From Bacteroidales bacterium UBA4788 (GTDB taxonomy: Bacteria > Bacteroidota > Bacteroidia > Bacteroidales > VadinHA17): DNA of 64,000 nt. The notes under the pieces are model-generated. The model was not told the origin of the DNA, searched no databases, and worked only from the letters and a program-made list of their open reading frames with translations. A program made the translations under genes and the position numbers. The number at the start of each line of letters is the position of its first letter. Within the stretch, counting starts at the first letter, position 1. Below are positions 1 through 8,023 of the stretch, piece by piece. The stretch lies in the NCBI GenBank assembly GCA_002402965.1, contig DHGW01000002.1:21851-85850 (forward strand), read 5' to 3'.

Positions 1-1379
1 TCCCCACGGATGAGCGTCTGAGGAGGTTCCAGGCCGGTGAGGATGATCCGGGACTTATTGCCACATATTTTCAGTACGGACGTTATCTTTTGATGGGATC
101 ATCACGTTATCCGGCACGATTGCCTGCCAATCTTCAGGGCATATGGAACAAGGATATAAACGCACCGTGGAACTCGGATTATCACACCAATATCAACCTT
201 CAGATGAATTACTGGCCGGCCGAGGTGTGCAATCTGACCGAAACTGCAGAGCCGGTGATAGGTTTTATGGAGAAACTGACCGTTCCGGGAAGTGTCACGG
301 CACATGATACTTACGGTGCGAAGGGGTGGACTTTGCATCATACAACGGATGCATTCGGTAAGACTGCCGTTCTTGACGGGGTTTACTGGGGAATGTTTCC
401 CCTGGGGGGTGCCTGGATGACGCTTCCGTTATGGGAACACTATGAGTTTACAAATGATACGGCATATTTGCGTGAGCATGCTTACCGTGTAATGAAGGGT
501 TCGGCAGAATTCATCAGGACATTCCTGGTTCCGGACAGTCGGGGCCGGCTTGTCACTGTCCCCTCCTACTCACCCGAGAACAGTTACATTGATCCCGTTT
601 CGGGAAAGGAATTCAAGCTGACCTATTCTCCGTCAATGGACAACCAGATCATCCGGGAGGTTCTGGGCAACTGCCGGAAAGCGGCCACCATCCTTGGTGT
701 TGACAGGGAATGGGCTGACTCGCTACAGCTCATCCTTGACAGGATTCCTACTGACAGGGTGGCATCCAACGGGACCATCATGGAGTGGATTGAGGAGTAC
801 CAGGAGGCTGAGCCGGGACACAGGCACATGTCGCATCTCTTCGCTCTCCATCCGGGCACGCAGATCACCCCTGAAACCCCTGAGCTCTATGTCGCTGCCA
901 GGAAAACTCTTGAAAAACGGCTGGAGAACGGCGGAGGCCACACCGGTTGGAGCAGGGCATGGATAATCAACTTTTATGCACGACTGCTTGATGGCGACGA
1001 GGCATACAGGCATCTCAGGCAGTTGCTTGAGAAATCGACCCTGCCAAACCTCTTTGACAACCATCCGCCTTTTCAGATTGACGGCAACTTCGGGGGTACG
1101 GCCGGTATCGCGGAGATGCTGCTTCAGAGCCATAACGGCATGGTGCAGATACTCCCTGCGCTTCCAAAAGCATGGCCTGAAGGTGAAGTGTCAGGACTGA
1201 AAGCCAGGGGCAACTTCGAGGTCGGGATAGAGTGGATTGGCGGGACAGCCACACTGATCAGCGTGAAGTCACTCTCGGGGGCGCCTCTGAAAATGACATA
1301 TCGGGGCAACGAAATCCGGATGGAAACTGAGAAGGGGATCATCTACAACTTTGACAGCGATCTGAAATGGATAAAGTGA
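1..1379 (+). CDS. GH95 alpha-L-fucosidase, 5'-truncated by window edge
   Basis: The reading frame is open from base 3 with no start, so the gene begins upstream. The visible part is the C-terminal (alpha/alpha)6 barrel and end domain of a family GH95 enzyme, which removes alpha-1,2-linked L-fucose (or related L-galactose) from glycans by inversion. Family motifs are clear: PTDERL and YFQYGRYLL at the left edge, HTNINLQMNYW with the two Asn that assist the catalytic base (codons 189-191 and 195-197), SPEN with the acid Glu at 576-578, and FQIDGNFGGTAGIAEMLLQ with its Asp at 1080-1082. All catalytic residues known for this family therefore appear present. The stop overlaps the start of the next gene by 13 bases. 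The enzyme is probably periplasmic, but the signal peptide lies outside the window. Confidence 0.93.
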   Translation, partial: PTDERLRRFQAGEDDPGLIATYFQYGRYLLMGSSRYPARLPANLQGIWNKDINAPWNSDYHTNINLQMNYWPAEVCNLTETAEPVIGFMEKLTVPGSVTAHDTYGAKGWTLHHTTDAFGKTAVLDGVYWGMFPLGGAWMTLPLWEHYEFTNDTAYLREHAYRVMKGSAEFIRTFLVPDSRGRLVTVPSYSPENSYIDPVSGKEFKLTYSPSMDNQIIREVLGNCRKAATILGVDREWADSLQLILDRIPTDRVASNGTIMEWIEEYQEAEPGHRHMSHLFALHPGTQITPETPELYVAARKTLEKRLENGGGHTGWSRAWIINFYARLLDGDEAYRHLRQLLEKSTLPNLFDNHPPFQIDGNFGGTAGIAEMLLQSHNGMVQILPALPKAWPEGEVSGLKARGNFEVGIEWIGGTATLISVKSLSGAPLKMTYRGNEIRMETEKGIIYNFDSDLKWIK

Positions 1380-1915
1380 TCTTTTTCATCGCGCTTAGCC
1401 TGCCACTGATCTTCTTCTCGAAGCAGAGTCTCTTCGAGCCGTACAGTCACGGTTTCACAAGGTTTTTCAGCTGGGAGTGCATCATACTCCTTTTCGTGTT
1501 TAATTACACGAAGTGGTTCGCAGAGCCACTATCCGCAAAGCAGATAATATCCTGGCTGTTGCTGATCATCTCGCTCTGGTTCCTTATTGAGTCGGTGGTG
1601 AGGTTAAGGCGAGCGAGGAAGCCCGGTATTGTAAGGGTTGACGAAAAGCTCTTCAGGTTTGAAAAGAACACGGAGCTTGTTACATCAGGCATCTACAGGT
1701 ACGTCAGGCATCCGATGTATTCGTCGCTGTTGTTTCTCACGTGGGGCATTTGGTTCAAGCAGCCGCTCTGGTACACTTTACCTGTCGCACTGCTTGGATC
1801 ATGGCTGTTGTATCTCACTGCCCGCCGCGACGAGAAAGAGTGTCAGGCCTACTTCGGCGAGAAGTACACTGAATACATAAAAGGAACAAAAAGGCTTATT
1901 CCCTTCCTTTTATGA
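1367..1915 (+). CDS. Membrane methyltransferase of the ICMT/PEMT-like family
   Basis: A 182-residue protein with about four hydrophobic segments. The C-terminal half carries the signature of the isoprenylcysteine carboxyl methyltransferase / phospholipid methyltransferase superfamily: GIYRYVRHPMY at residues 108-118, followed by a hydrophobic hairpin and an ARRDEKECQAYFG segment near 151-163, the usual S-adenosylmethionine-binding region of these integral membrane enzymes. The substrate cannot be told; bacterial members are mostly uncharacterised. The start ATG lies inside the end of the fucosidase gene (13-base overlap), suggesting translational coupling, though a functional link to fucose release is not obvious. 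Confidence 0.75.
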   Translation: MDKVIFFIALSLPLIFFSKQSLFEPYSHGFTRFFSWECIILLFVFNYTKWFAEPLSAKQIISWLLLIISLWFLIESVVRLRRARKPGIVRVDEKLFRFEKNTELVTSGIYRYVRHPMYSSLLFLTWGIWFKQPLWYTLPVALLGSWLLYLTARRDEKECQAYFGEKYTEYIKGTKRLIPFLL

Positions 1916-1930
1916 GCATGCAGCACCAGG

Positions 1931-3505
1931 TTATCTCCAGCTGTCGATTTTATCAAGCGGGTAGATAGGCCTGGGAATGTTCTTGTAGTTCAGTGCAAAT
2001 GGGTCGGTGCTGCTCAGTCCGGGTGAAATGACATTCACAGTTTTCCTGTTGTAGAGGAGGTAGTTGTACCTGAACGGGAAGAGGTTTTTCACCACGACTA
2101 TATCGGCCTTCCAGATCGAAAGTCCCAGGTCTTTGAAATCCGCAGGCGTCCGTGATGCCATTGGCAGTTCGGAGAGGATAAGGTGAACGCCGTTGTGTTT
2201 CACGATGACCGTTTTCCCGAAAGATGTCTCCTGCTTAAGAGTCACTATGCCTGTGCAGGTAAATGATTGGTTATAGACGGTGTCAATCTTCCCTCCCACT
2301 GTCAGGGTCACCTCGTCTCCCACACCGCTGTTCCATACCTTGCGCACAGCCGCTTCATCGCGCAGGGTGATGTAGGAGGTCATTTCGCTCCCGTTTTCCA
2401 CGAGTGCCTTCAGTATCCATGTGCTTTCACCGGGGGTGCCCGTGCCAACAGCGTCTGAAACATCGCAGAAGACCAGGGTGCCAAGGGCACGGGCAACCTT
2501 TTTGTCCCGTGCCATGGCCACTGCCTCCTCCGGAGTGTTGCCCTCCGGCTGAGGTACATCACGTACAGCCCATGCCATTTCAGATATCTCATCGGCCCGT
2601 TTCCGTGACAGGTCAGCCTTGCCGTTTGTGATGGCGACTGTACTGTAACCCAGTTCCGGCTCATCAATCCATATATGGACAGGGAAGAATGATACCGAGA
2701 GCACATCAGACTGCTTCTCCATCTTCTTCATTGAAGCAAAGATTTTGCGAAAGGGCGGCAGGAAATCAATGTTTATGCCGCCGCCTTTGAGGAGTTTCAT
2801 CTTGTTTACAATCATTACCGGTACGATCTCCCCAAGGACCGTTCGTATCAGCAGGTCGCCCGCCTTGAATGCCGTTTTGAAATGATCACGGTGCGGGTTG
2901 GTGTGGTAACCCACAATGATATCAGCATTTTCTGCCCTGCGCTTAGTGACGTTGGCATGAAGGTCAAAGGTCACGGCTATGGGTACATCAGGGCCAACAA
3001 CTTCCCGCAGAGATGTGATAAGGTCACCTTCAGGGTCAAACATCCCCTGTACTCCCATGGCGCCGTGGAGAGAGAGGTAAACACCGTCGACCTGCTGCTG
3101 GCTGCCTGCCGCCTTCAGAATGAGTTTCCTGATTTTTGCATAGAAGAGGCTGTCTACCGGTCCGCCCGACATTGACTTTGCCTGCAGGATCGGTACGGCT
3201 TTGATATTTCCCCTGCCGCTCTTCTCAACTGCCGAGAGAAACCCTGCAAGCTGTTTATCCTCTTCTATGGCTGATGCCGGTACATCTTCTCCAAAGATAA
3301 GATGGTCAGCCTTGAAATTCAGTTCAGTTGTAATGACCGGAGAGAAGCTGTTCACTTCATGCATGAACTCTGCATAAAGTATGACCTTCTGCCCTGTGGA
3401 ACTGTCCCGGGGCTTTTTGTCGGAACAACCGGATACAACAGAAAATGTAAGAACGGCAATGACAAAAAGGCTCAGATTGCTGCGGATGGCTGTCTTGAAT
3501 TTCAT
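1931..3505 (-). CDS. M81 family (MlrC-like) metallopeptidase lipoprotein
   Basis: A 524-residue protein with a lipoprotein signal (lipobox VVSGC, Cys27), so it is probably anchored in an envelope membrane. It matches the M81 family, named after microcystinase MlrC of the microcystin-degradation cluster. An N-terminal domain (about residues 40-330) has the putative metal-site motifs HEVNSFSP, TFDLHANVTKR and GYHTNPHRDH, and a C-terminal MlrC_C-type domain covers about 340-510. Substrates of non-cyanotoxin relatives are unknown, so a peptidase role is inferred from family membership. It is transcribed alone, opposite to both neighbours, with a promoter box 20 bases upstream of its ATG. Confidence 0.82.
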   Translation of the reverse strand: MKFKTAIRSNLSLFVIAVLTFSVVSGCSDKKPRDSSTGQKVILYAEFMHEVNSFSPVITTELNFKADHLIFGEDVPASAIEEDKQLAGFLSAVEKSGRGNIKAVPILQAKSMSGGPVDSLFYAKIRKLILKAAGSQQQVDGVYLSLHGAMGVQGMFDPEGDLITSLREVVGPDVPIAVTFDLHANVTKRRAENADIIVGYHTNPHRDHFKTAFKAGDLLIRTVLGEIVPVMIVNKMKLLKGGGINIDFLPPFRKIFASMKKMEKQSDVLSVSFFPVHIWIDEPELGYSTVAITNGKADLSRKRADEISEMAWAVRDVPQPEGNTPEEAVAMARDKKVARALGTLVFCDVSDAVGTGTPGESTWILKALVENGSEMTSYITLRDEAAVRKVWNSGVGDEVTLTVGGKIDTVYNQSFTCTGIVTLKQETSFGKTVIVKHNGVHLILSELPMASRTPADFKDLGLSIWKADIVVVKNLFPFRYNYLLYNRKTVNVISPGLSSTDPFALNYKNIPRPIYPLDKIDSWR

Positions 3506-3524
3506 AATCTATCGGTATATTGAA

Positions 3525-3532
3525 CAAAAATA
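3525..3532 (-). promoter_or_regulatory. Bacteroidota -7 promoter box for the M81 gene
   Basis: On the minus strand this reads TATTTTTG, an exact match to the TAnnTTTG -7 element of Bacteroidota sigma-ABfr promoters, 20 bases upstream of the ATG of the M81 gene. Confidence 0.6.
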
Positions 3533-3618
3533 GAAAAAACCTGGATTTCGACTACCGGTGACCTGGATGTTGAACAATATCAATTAATGTAGGTTATCAC
3601 CATTTGAATGATGAAAAA

Positions 3619-4218
3619 ATGAGACCAGATAAGAGGATTTTTGTGACAGTTCTGCTGCTTATGGCATCACTGGCAGCCGGGGCACAGAACTGCAGCAGTC
3701 CGTTCGGAGAAACAAGCCTGGCGGCCAATAGTGCGGGAATGTATGTTCTGGGAGGCTGGGCATTGGCAAACATGGCTGCTGGCGCCTATGGCTGGGCGAC
3801 ATTTGAAGGGGAAAAGAAGTATTTCAGCCAGATGAACCTGTTCTGGAATGTAGTCAACCTGTCAATTGCAGGAATCGCACTGTACAGCAATTACAGCACT
3901 GACCTTTCCCTCATGGGCGAAGGCGAGCTTCTGGCGAAGCATCTTAAGACGGAAAGGCTGTTTCTCATAAACTCAGGGCTTGATGTGGGCTATATGGGAG
4001 CCGGATTTCTGCTCAGGCATTTTTCGTCAGGTACGGAGAAGAGGGGTGATCTGCTGAAAGGGTATGGAAATGCCGTGATCCTTCAGGGCGGATTCCTGCT
4101 GGTGTTTGACATGGTGATGTACTTTGTTATGCATGATATGAGACCAGGGAATGTTGAACCGGTTGCCTTTGCCCTTAGTTCCGGGGCTCTGGCAGCAGGA
4201 ATAAGGATGAAATTCTGA
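3619..4218 (+). CDS. Uncharacterised Bacteroidota membrane protein
   Basis: A protein of 199 residues from the ATG at 3619; a TTG five codons upstream is a weaker start. It has a signal peptide (residues 1-22, ending in AAGAQ) and about four hydrophobic segments separated by short charged loops. The run YVLGGWALANM followed by QMNLFWNVVNL recalls a small uncharacterised Bacteroidota family, but I cannot name a function. It is followed after 12 bases by the epimerase remnant. Confidence 0.65.
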   Translation: MRPDKRIFVTVLLLMASLAAGAQNCSSPFGETSLAANSAGMYVLGGWALANMAAGAYGWATFEGEKKYFSQMNLFWNVVNLSIAGIALYSNYSTDLSLMGEGELLAKHLKTERLFLINSGLDVGYMGAGFLLRHFSSGTEKRGDLLKGYGNAVILQGGFLLVFDMVMYFVMHDMRPGNVEPVAFALSSGALAAGIRMKF

Positions 4219-4230
4219 AGGCAGACACAA

Positions 4231-4371
4231 ATGAAGATACTCCTCACAGGAGCCACCGGGTACATAGCCAAAAGGCTGCTGCCGTCACTCCTTGCCGGGG
4301 GACATGAGGTAGTTTGCTGTGTCCGTGACACCAAACGGTTTGACACATCACATGGAAAAGACTCTATTTGA
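4231..4371 (+). pseudogene. N-terminal remnant of an NAD(P)-dependent epimerase/SDR gene
   Basis: A 46-codon frame begins with the unmistakable Rossmann start of an NAD(P)-binding epimerase or NmrA-like protein: a beta strand, TGATGYIAKRLLPSLL (the TGxxGxxG nucleotide loop) and GGHEVVCCVRD. The homology stops at about residue 38 and the frame closes at TGA 4369-4371, inside the first codons of the next gene. Complete members are about 280-480 residues, so nearly the whole gene is missing. The simplest explanation is an internal deletion whose right end lies just before the reductase gene at 4352. Confidence 0.75.
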
Positions 4372-5110
4372 TCTGCTGATCTGGGTATGGATCTCAGTGG
4401 CAGTGATTATCTTCATTGTTCTGCTTTTTGTCACGGCACCTTTTGGGCGGCATTCGAAGAGATCATGGGGCCTGACAATCCCTGACAGGCTCGGGTGGTT
4501 AATGATGGAGATCCCCGCACCTCTGATCTTCCTGTTACTTGTTGCCACGGGCAGTGCACCAAAAACGCTGACTGTATGGATAATCACCGGGCTTTACCTG
4601 GCTCATTACACCAACCGTGCAATCATCTACCCTCTCAGGATAAGGACCAGGGGAAAGGAAATGCCGCTGGTGGTTGCAATAATGGCGGTCTTTTCCAATT
4701 TTGCAAATGCCGGTTTCCTGGGGTATTACACGGGGACAATGCAAACGCAATACAATGCTGCATGGCTGACTGATCCGAGATTCATCGCAGGATTGCTGAT
4801 CTTCCTCTCCGGGATGGTTATCAACCTCACATCGGATGAGAAGCTTATCCACCTCAGGAAGAAAAAGAGCAACGGATACCAGATCCCGCACGGAGGGTTG
4901 TTTGAGAAAGTCTCCTGTCCCAACTTCCTTGGCGAGATAATAGAATGGGGCGGTTACGCCATTCTCTGCTGGTCTCTCCCGGCGCTTTCGTTTTTTGTCT
5001 GGACCTTCGGCATCCTCGTACCGAGGGCACTGTCGCACTACAGGTGTTACAGGAGTCACTTCAATGATTACCCGCCGGAAAGGAAAGCGGTTCTCCCTTT
5101 TATTTTGTAA
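4352..5110 (+). CDS. Steroid 5-alpha-reductase-like membrane oxidoreductase
   Basis: A 252-residue protein with about six transmembrane segments. It resembles the 3-oxo-5-alpha-steroid 4-dehydrogenase C-terminal family (PF02544 type). Supporting features are the N-terminal TAPFGRHSKRSWGLTI, DRLGWLMMEIPAP, and the C-terminal region with GLFEKVSCPNFLGEIIEWGGYA and a final basic YRCYRSHF segment. These enzymes use NADPH to reduce enone double bonds of steroids or polyprenoid lipids; the bacterial substrate is not known. The frame is open 11 codons upstream to a GTG, but those codons lie in the relic of the preceding epimerase gene, and family members begin at MEKTLF, so 4352 is chosen. Confidence 0.8.
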   Translation: MEKTLFDLLIWVWISVAVIIFIVLLFVTAPFGRHSKRSWGLTIPDRLGWLMMEIPAPLIFLLLVATGSAPKTLTVWIITGLYLAHYTNRAIIYPLRIRTRGKEMPLVVAIMAVFSNFANAGFLGYYTGTMQTQYNAAWLTDPRFIAGLLIFLSGMVINLTSDEKLIHLRKKKSNGYQIPHGGLFEKVSCPNFLGEIIEWGGYAILCWSLPALSFFVWTFGILVPRALSHYRCYRSHFNDYPPERKAVLPFIL

Positions 5111-5134
5111 TTTGCCACACTAATTCGCAACGAC

Positions 5135-5878
5135 ATGAAAGAGACATATCTGAACTGGAAAGGTCGTTTCCTCTGGCTTGCCATCTTTGCAATCGCGATG
5201 GGCTTTCTGGAAGGGATCGTTGTCGTCTACCTCAGGGAGCTATATTATCCTGACGGTTTTGAATTTCCTCTCCGGCTTATGTCGTCTGAACTTGTTACGG
5301 CAGAATGGATAAGGGAGATAGCCACGCTTGTAATGCTGGCAGGAGTAGGCATTATTGCAGGCAGGAACGGACTGCAACGGCTCTTTTACACCCTCTTTGC
5401 GTTCGGGGTATGGGATATTTTCTATTATGTCGCCCTCAACATTCTGTTAGGCTGGCCGTCATCGCTCCTCACCTGGGACTTGCTTTTCCTTATACCCGTC
5501 TCATGGATGGGGCCGGTCCTTGCACCTGTGATCAACTCGCTCACCATGATACTCATGGCCCTGCTTTTCATTGGAAGACAGGAAAACAGATATTACGTCA
5601 GAATGGGTGTTTCGGACTGGATACTCGTAATCAGCGGAGCGATTGTCATTCTTTACACCTACCTGATTGATTACTCCCGGCTTTTGCTCGATAGCGGCGT
5701 ACTCTCCGCCAAGGGCTCGCCGGATGCCGGAGAGCGATTGGTTCAGATGATAACAAGTTATACGCCTGATCATTACAGGTGGCCTCTCTTCATTGCCGGT
5801 GAAGCCCTGATAGTGGCCGCAACAATAAATGTATTAATAAGAAGTCGTAAATATTCAAGAGATGAAACAGTTAACTAA
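5135..5878 (+). CDS. Uncharacterised polytopic membrane protein
   Basis: A 247-residue, very hydrophobic protein with roughly six to seven predicted membrane segments and no visible catalytic motif. It begins MKETYLNWKGRFLWLAIF and contains GFLEGIVVVYLRELYYP in the first membrane hairpin. I do not recognise the family. Its last 17 bases overlap the start of the prolyl oligopeptidase gene, so the two are probably co-translated. Confidence 0.7.
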   Translation: MKETYLNWKGRFLWLAIFAIAMGFLEGIVVVYLRELYYPDGFEFPLRLMSSELVTAEWIREIATLVMLAGVGIIAGRNGLQRLFYTLFAFGVWDIFYYVALNILLGWPSSLLTWDLLFLIPVSWMGPVLAPVINSLTMILMALLFIGRQENRYYVRMGVSDWILVISGAIVILYTYLIDYSRLLLDSGVLSAKGSPDAGERLVQMITSYTPDHYRWPLFIAGEALIVAATINVLIRSRKYSRDETVN

Positions 5879-7958
5879 CATTACAGCATTTATTATGCTT
5901 TTACTTGTTTTACCCGGCTGCCGCGACAGGAAGGGCGTGGATTCAGCGAGTACTGACCCTTATATCTGGCTTGAGAAGGTTCAGGACGAAAAAGCCCTCG
6001 ACTGGGCCCGCACGCAGAACAAGCTCTCTGACGAGACCCTGACCACACTACCGGTCTATACCGAACTACGCGACAGATTCATTGAGGTCTTCAACGACAG
6101 GGAGAGGATCATCTACCCAGGAGTAACGGGCGATATGTCCTATAACCTGTGGCAGGATGAGAAGAACGAGAGAGGTCTCTGGAGGAGGATGCCGAAGAAG
6201 GATTACCTCGCAGGAAAAGACAACTGGGAGACAGTACTTGATCTTGACCTTCTCTCTGCAGAAGAGGGCAGAAAATGGGTCTTCAGCGGAGCCACATGGC
6301 TGGGGCCGGAAAACCGCTATTGCCTTCTTCAGCTTTCTGATGGCGGAAAGGACGAGAGTGTGATACGCGAGTTTGATGCGGTGGGAAAGAAGTTCGTTGA
6401 CGGCGGCTTCTCCATTGCTGAGAGCAAGGGCAGTGCAGCATGGGTTGACAAAGACCGGATTATTGTAGCAACCAATTACGGTCCCGGCACGATGACCTCA
6501 TCGGGATACCCCGCAGTGGCGAAGCTGTGGAAGAGAGGGGAAGATCCTGTTTCTGCCGCCACCGTTCATCAGACAGACACTGTCAATATGGGTGTGTTTG
6601 TCAGCGGAGGAGACCACAAAGGAAAACAGTATGTATTTCTTAATGAGAGTGTTGGATTTTACGAATCTACATTGTATATGCTGACGTCTGAGGGTTTAAA
6701 GGTGATTGACATACCTAAGGATGTTGAGACGAGAGGTATGTTCAATGAGGAGATGCTTCTTTACCTGCAGTCTGACTGGGACGTCAGCGGTGAGATCTTC
6801 AGGAGGGGAACACTGGTTAGCTTTGACCTTCTTTCGTATCTCTCAGGCAAGACGCTGGTAAAGACCATCTACGAACCCGCAGAAAGAGCAAGCCTGGCAG
6901 GTGTAATGGCAACGCGTGACTTCATCGTGGCAGCAACCATGGAGAATGTCCAGGGCAAACTTACCATCTACCGCCCGATGGACGGGAAGTGGGCCGGCGA
7001 GACGGTCCCCGTTCCGGAATTCGGAACGGTGGAACTAGCCGGTTCTGATGACCTGTCAAACGACTGGTTCTTCACCTTCAGCAACCCGGTCACTCCGACG
7101 ACGTTATATTACTCTGACGGCAAGGAAATCAAAGCCATCAGGAAGCAAAAAGATTATTTTGATGCCTCGGGAGTTAAGGTTGACCAGTTTGAAGCCATAT
7201 CCAAAGACGGAACAAAGATTCCATATTTCATCGTTCACCCTGCCGGCATGGCATTTGATGGCACTAACCCCACCCTGGTGTACGGTTACGGAGGCTTCAA
7301 CAGTTCCACCCGTCCCGGTTACAGCTCCATTATTGGCATAGGCTGGATTGAAAAGGGAGGCGTTTACGTTATGGCAAATATTCGCGGTGGCGGCGAGTTC
7401 GGGCCTGCATGGCACCAGTCGGCACTGCGTGAAAAGAGGCAGAACGCTTATGACGATTTCTTTGCGGTGGCAGAAGACCTTATCAAAAGGAACATAACCT
7501 CTCCGGAGAACATGGGTGCCTGGGGCTGGAGCAACGGCGGACTCCTTGCGGGAGTGGCCCTGACGCAGAGGCCTGACCTGTGGAATGCGGTGGCAATCGG
7601 TGCTCCGCTCCTCGACATGAAGAGGTATTCGAAACTCCTTGCCGGAGCGAGCTGGATGGATGAATATGGCAATCCGGATATGCCGGCAGACTGGGAGTTC
7701 ATCAGCAAGTACTCACCCTACCAGAATGTTAAAAAGGATGTGAAGTATCCGACTCCTCTGTTCATCACCTCAACCCTTGATGACAGGGTTCACCCGGGTC
7801 ATGCCAGGAAGATGGCTGCAAAGATGATTGAGATGGGGCACCCGGTATACTATCATGAGACCATCGAGGGAGGTCACGGGGCAGCATCTACAAATGCCCA
7901 GGAGGCAGAAATCTGGGCCCTGATGTATACCTATCTTCAGTTCAAGCTGATGGATTAA
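5862..7958 (+). CDS. Prolyl oligopeptidase family serine peptidase (S9A), lipoprotein
   Basis: A 698-residue peptidase with a short lipoprotein signal (Cys near residue 20 in VLPGCRD), so it probably sits in the periplasm or outer membrane. Residues about 80-420 form the beta-propeller and 430-698 the alpha/beta-hydrolase domain. The catalytic triad is visible: Ser557 in GWSNGG, Asp640 in LDDRVHPGH, and His672 in EGGHGAA. RGGGEFGPAWH before the serine is typical of S9A. Family members cleave short peptides after proline. Length is normal (about 690-720). The start lies inside the preceding membrane-protein gene. Confidence 0.95.
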   Translation: MKQLTNITAFIMLLLVLPGCRDRKGVDSASTDPYIWLEKVQDEKALDWARTQNKLSDETLTTLPVYTELRDRFIEVFNDRERIIYPGVTGDMSYNLWQDEKNERGLWRRMPKKDYLAGKDNWETVLDLDLLSAEEGRKWVFSGATWLGPENRYCLLQLSDGGKDESVIREFDAVGKKFVDGGFSIAESKGSAAWVDKDRIIVATNYGPGTMTSSGYPAVAKLWKRGEDPVSAATVHQTDTVNMGVFVSGGDHKGKQYVFLNESVGFYESTLYMLTSEGLKVIDIPKDVETRGMFNEEMLLYLQSDWDVSGEIFRRGTLVSFDLLSYLSGKTLVKTIYEPAERASLAGVMATRDFIVAATMENVQGKLTIYRPMDGKWAGETVPVPEFGTVELAGSDDLSNDWFFTFSNPVTPTTLYYSDGKEIKAIRKQKDYFDASGVKVDQFEAISKDGTKIPYFIVHPAGMAFDGTNPTLVYGYGGFNSSTRPGYSSIIGIGWIEKGGVYVMANIRGGGEFGPAWHQSALREKRQNAYDDFFAVAEDLIKRNITSPENMGAWGWSNGGLLAGVALTQRPDLWNAVAIGAPLLDMKRYSKLLAGASWMDEYGNPDMPADWEFISKYSPYQNVKKDVKYPTPLFITSTLDDRVHPGHARKMAAKMIEMGHPVYYHETIEGGHGAASTNAQEAEIWALMYTYLQFKLMD

Positions 7959-8023
7959 GGCCGCGGAACACATGGGACTGATCGACGGTCTGTTGATGAG
8001 TGAGCCGGCACCAGGGAGCGACC

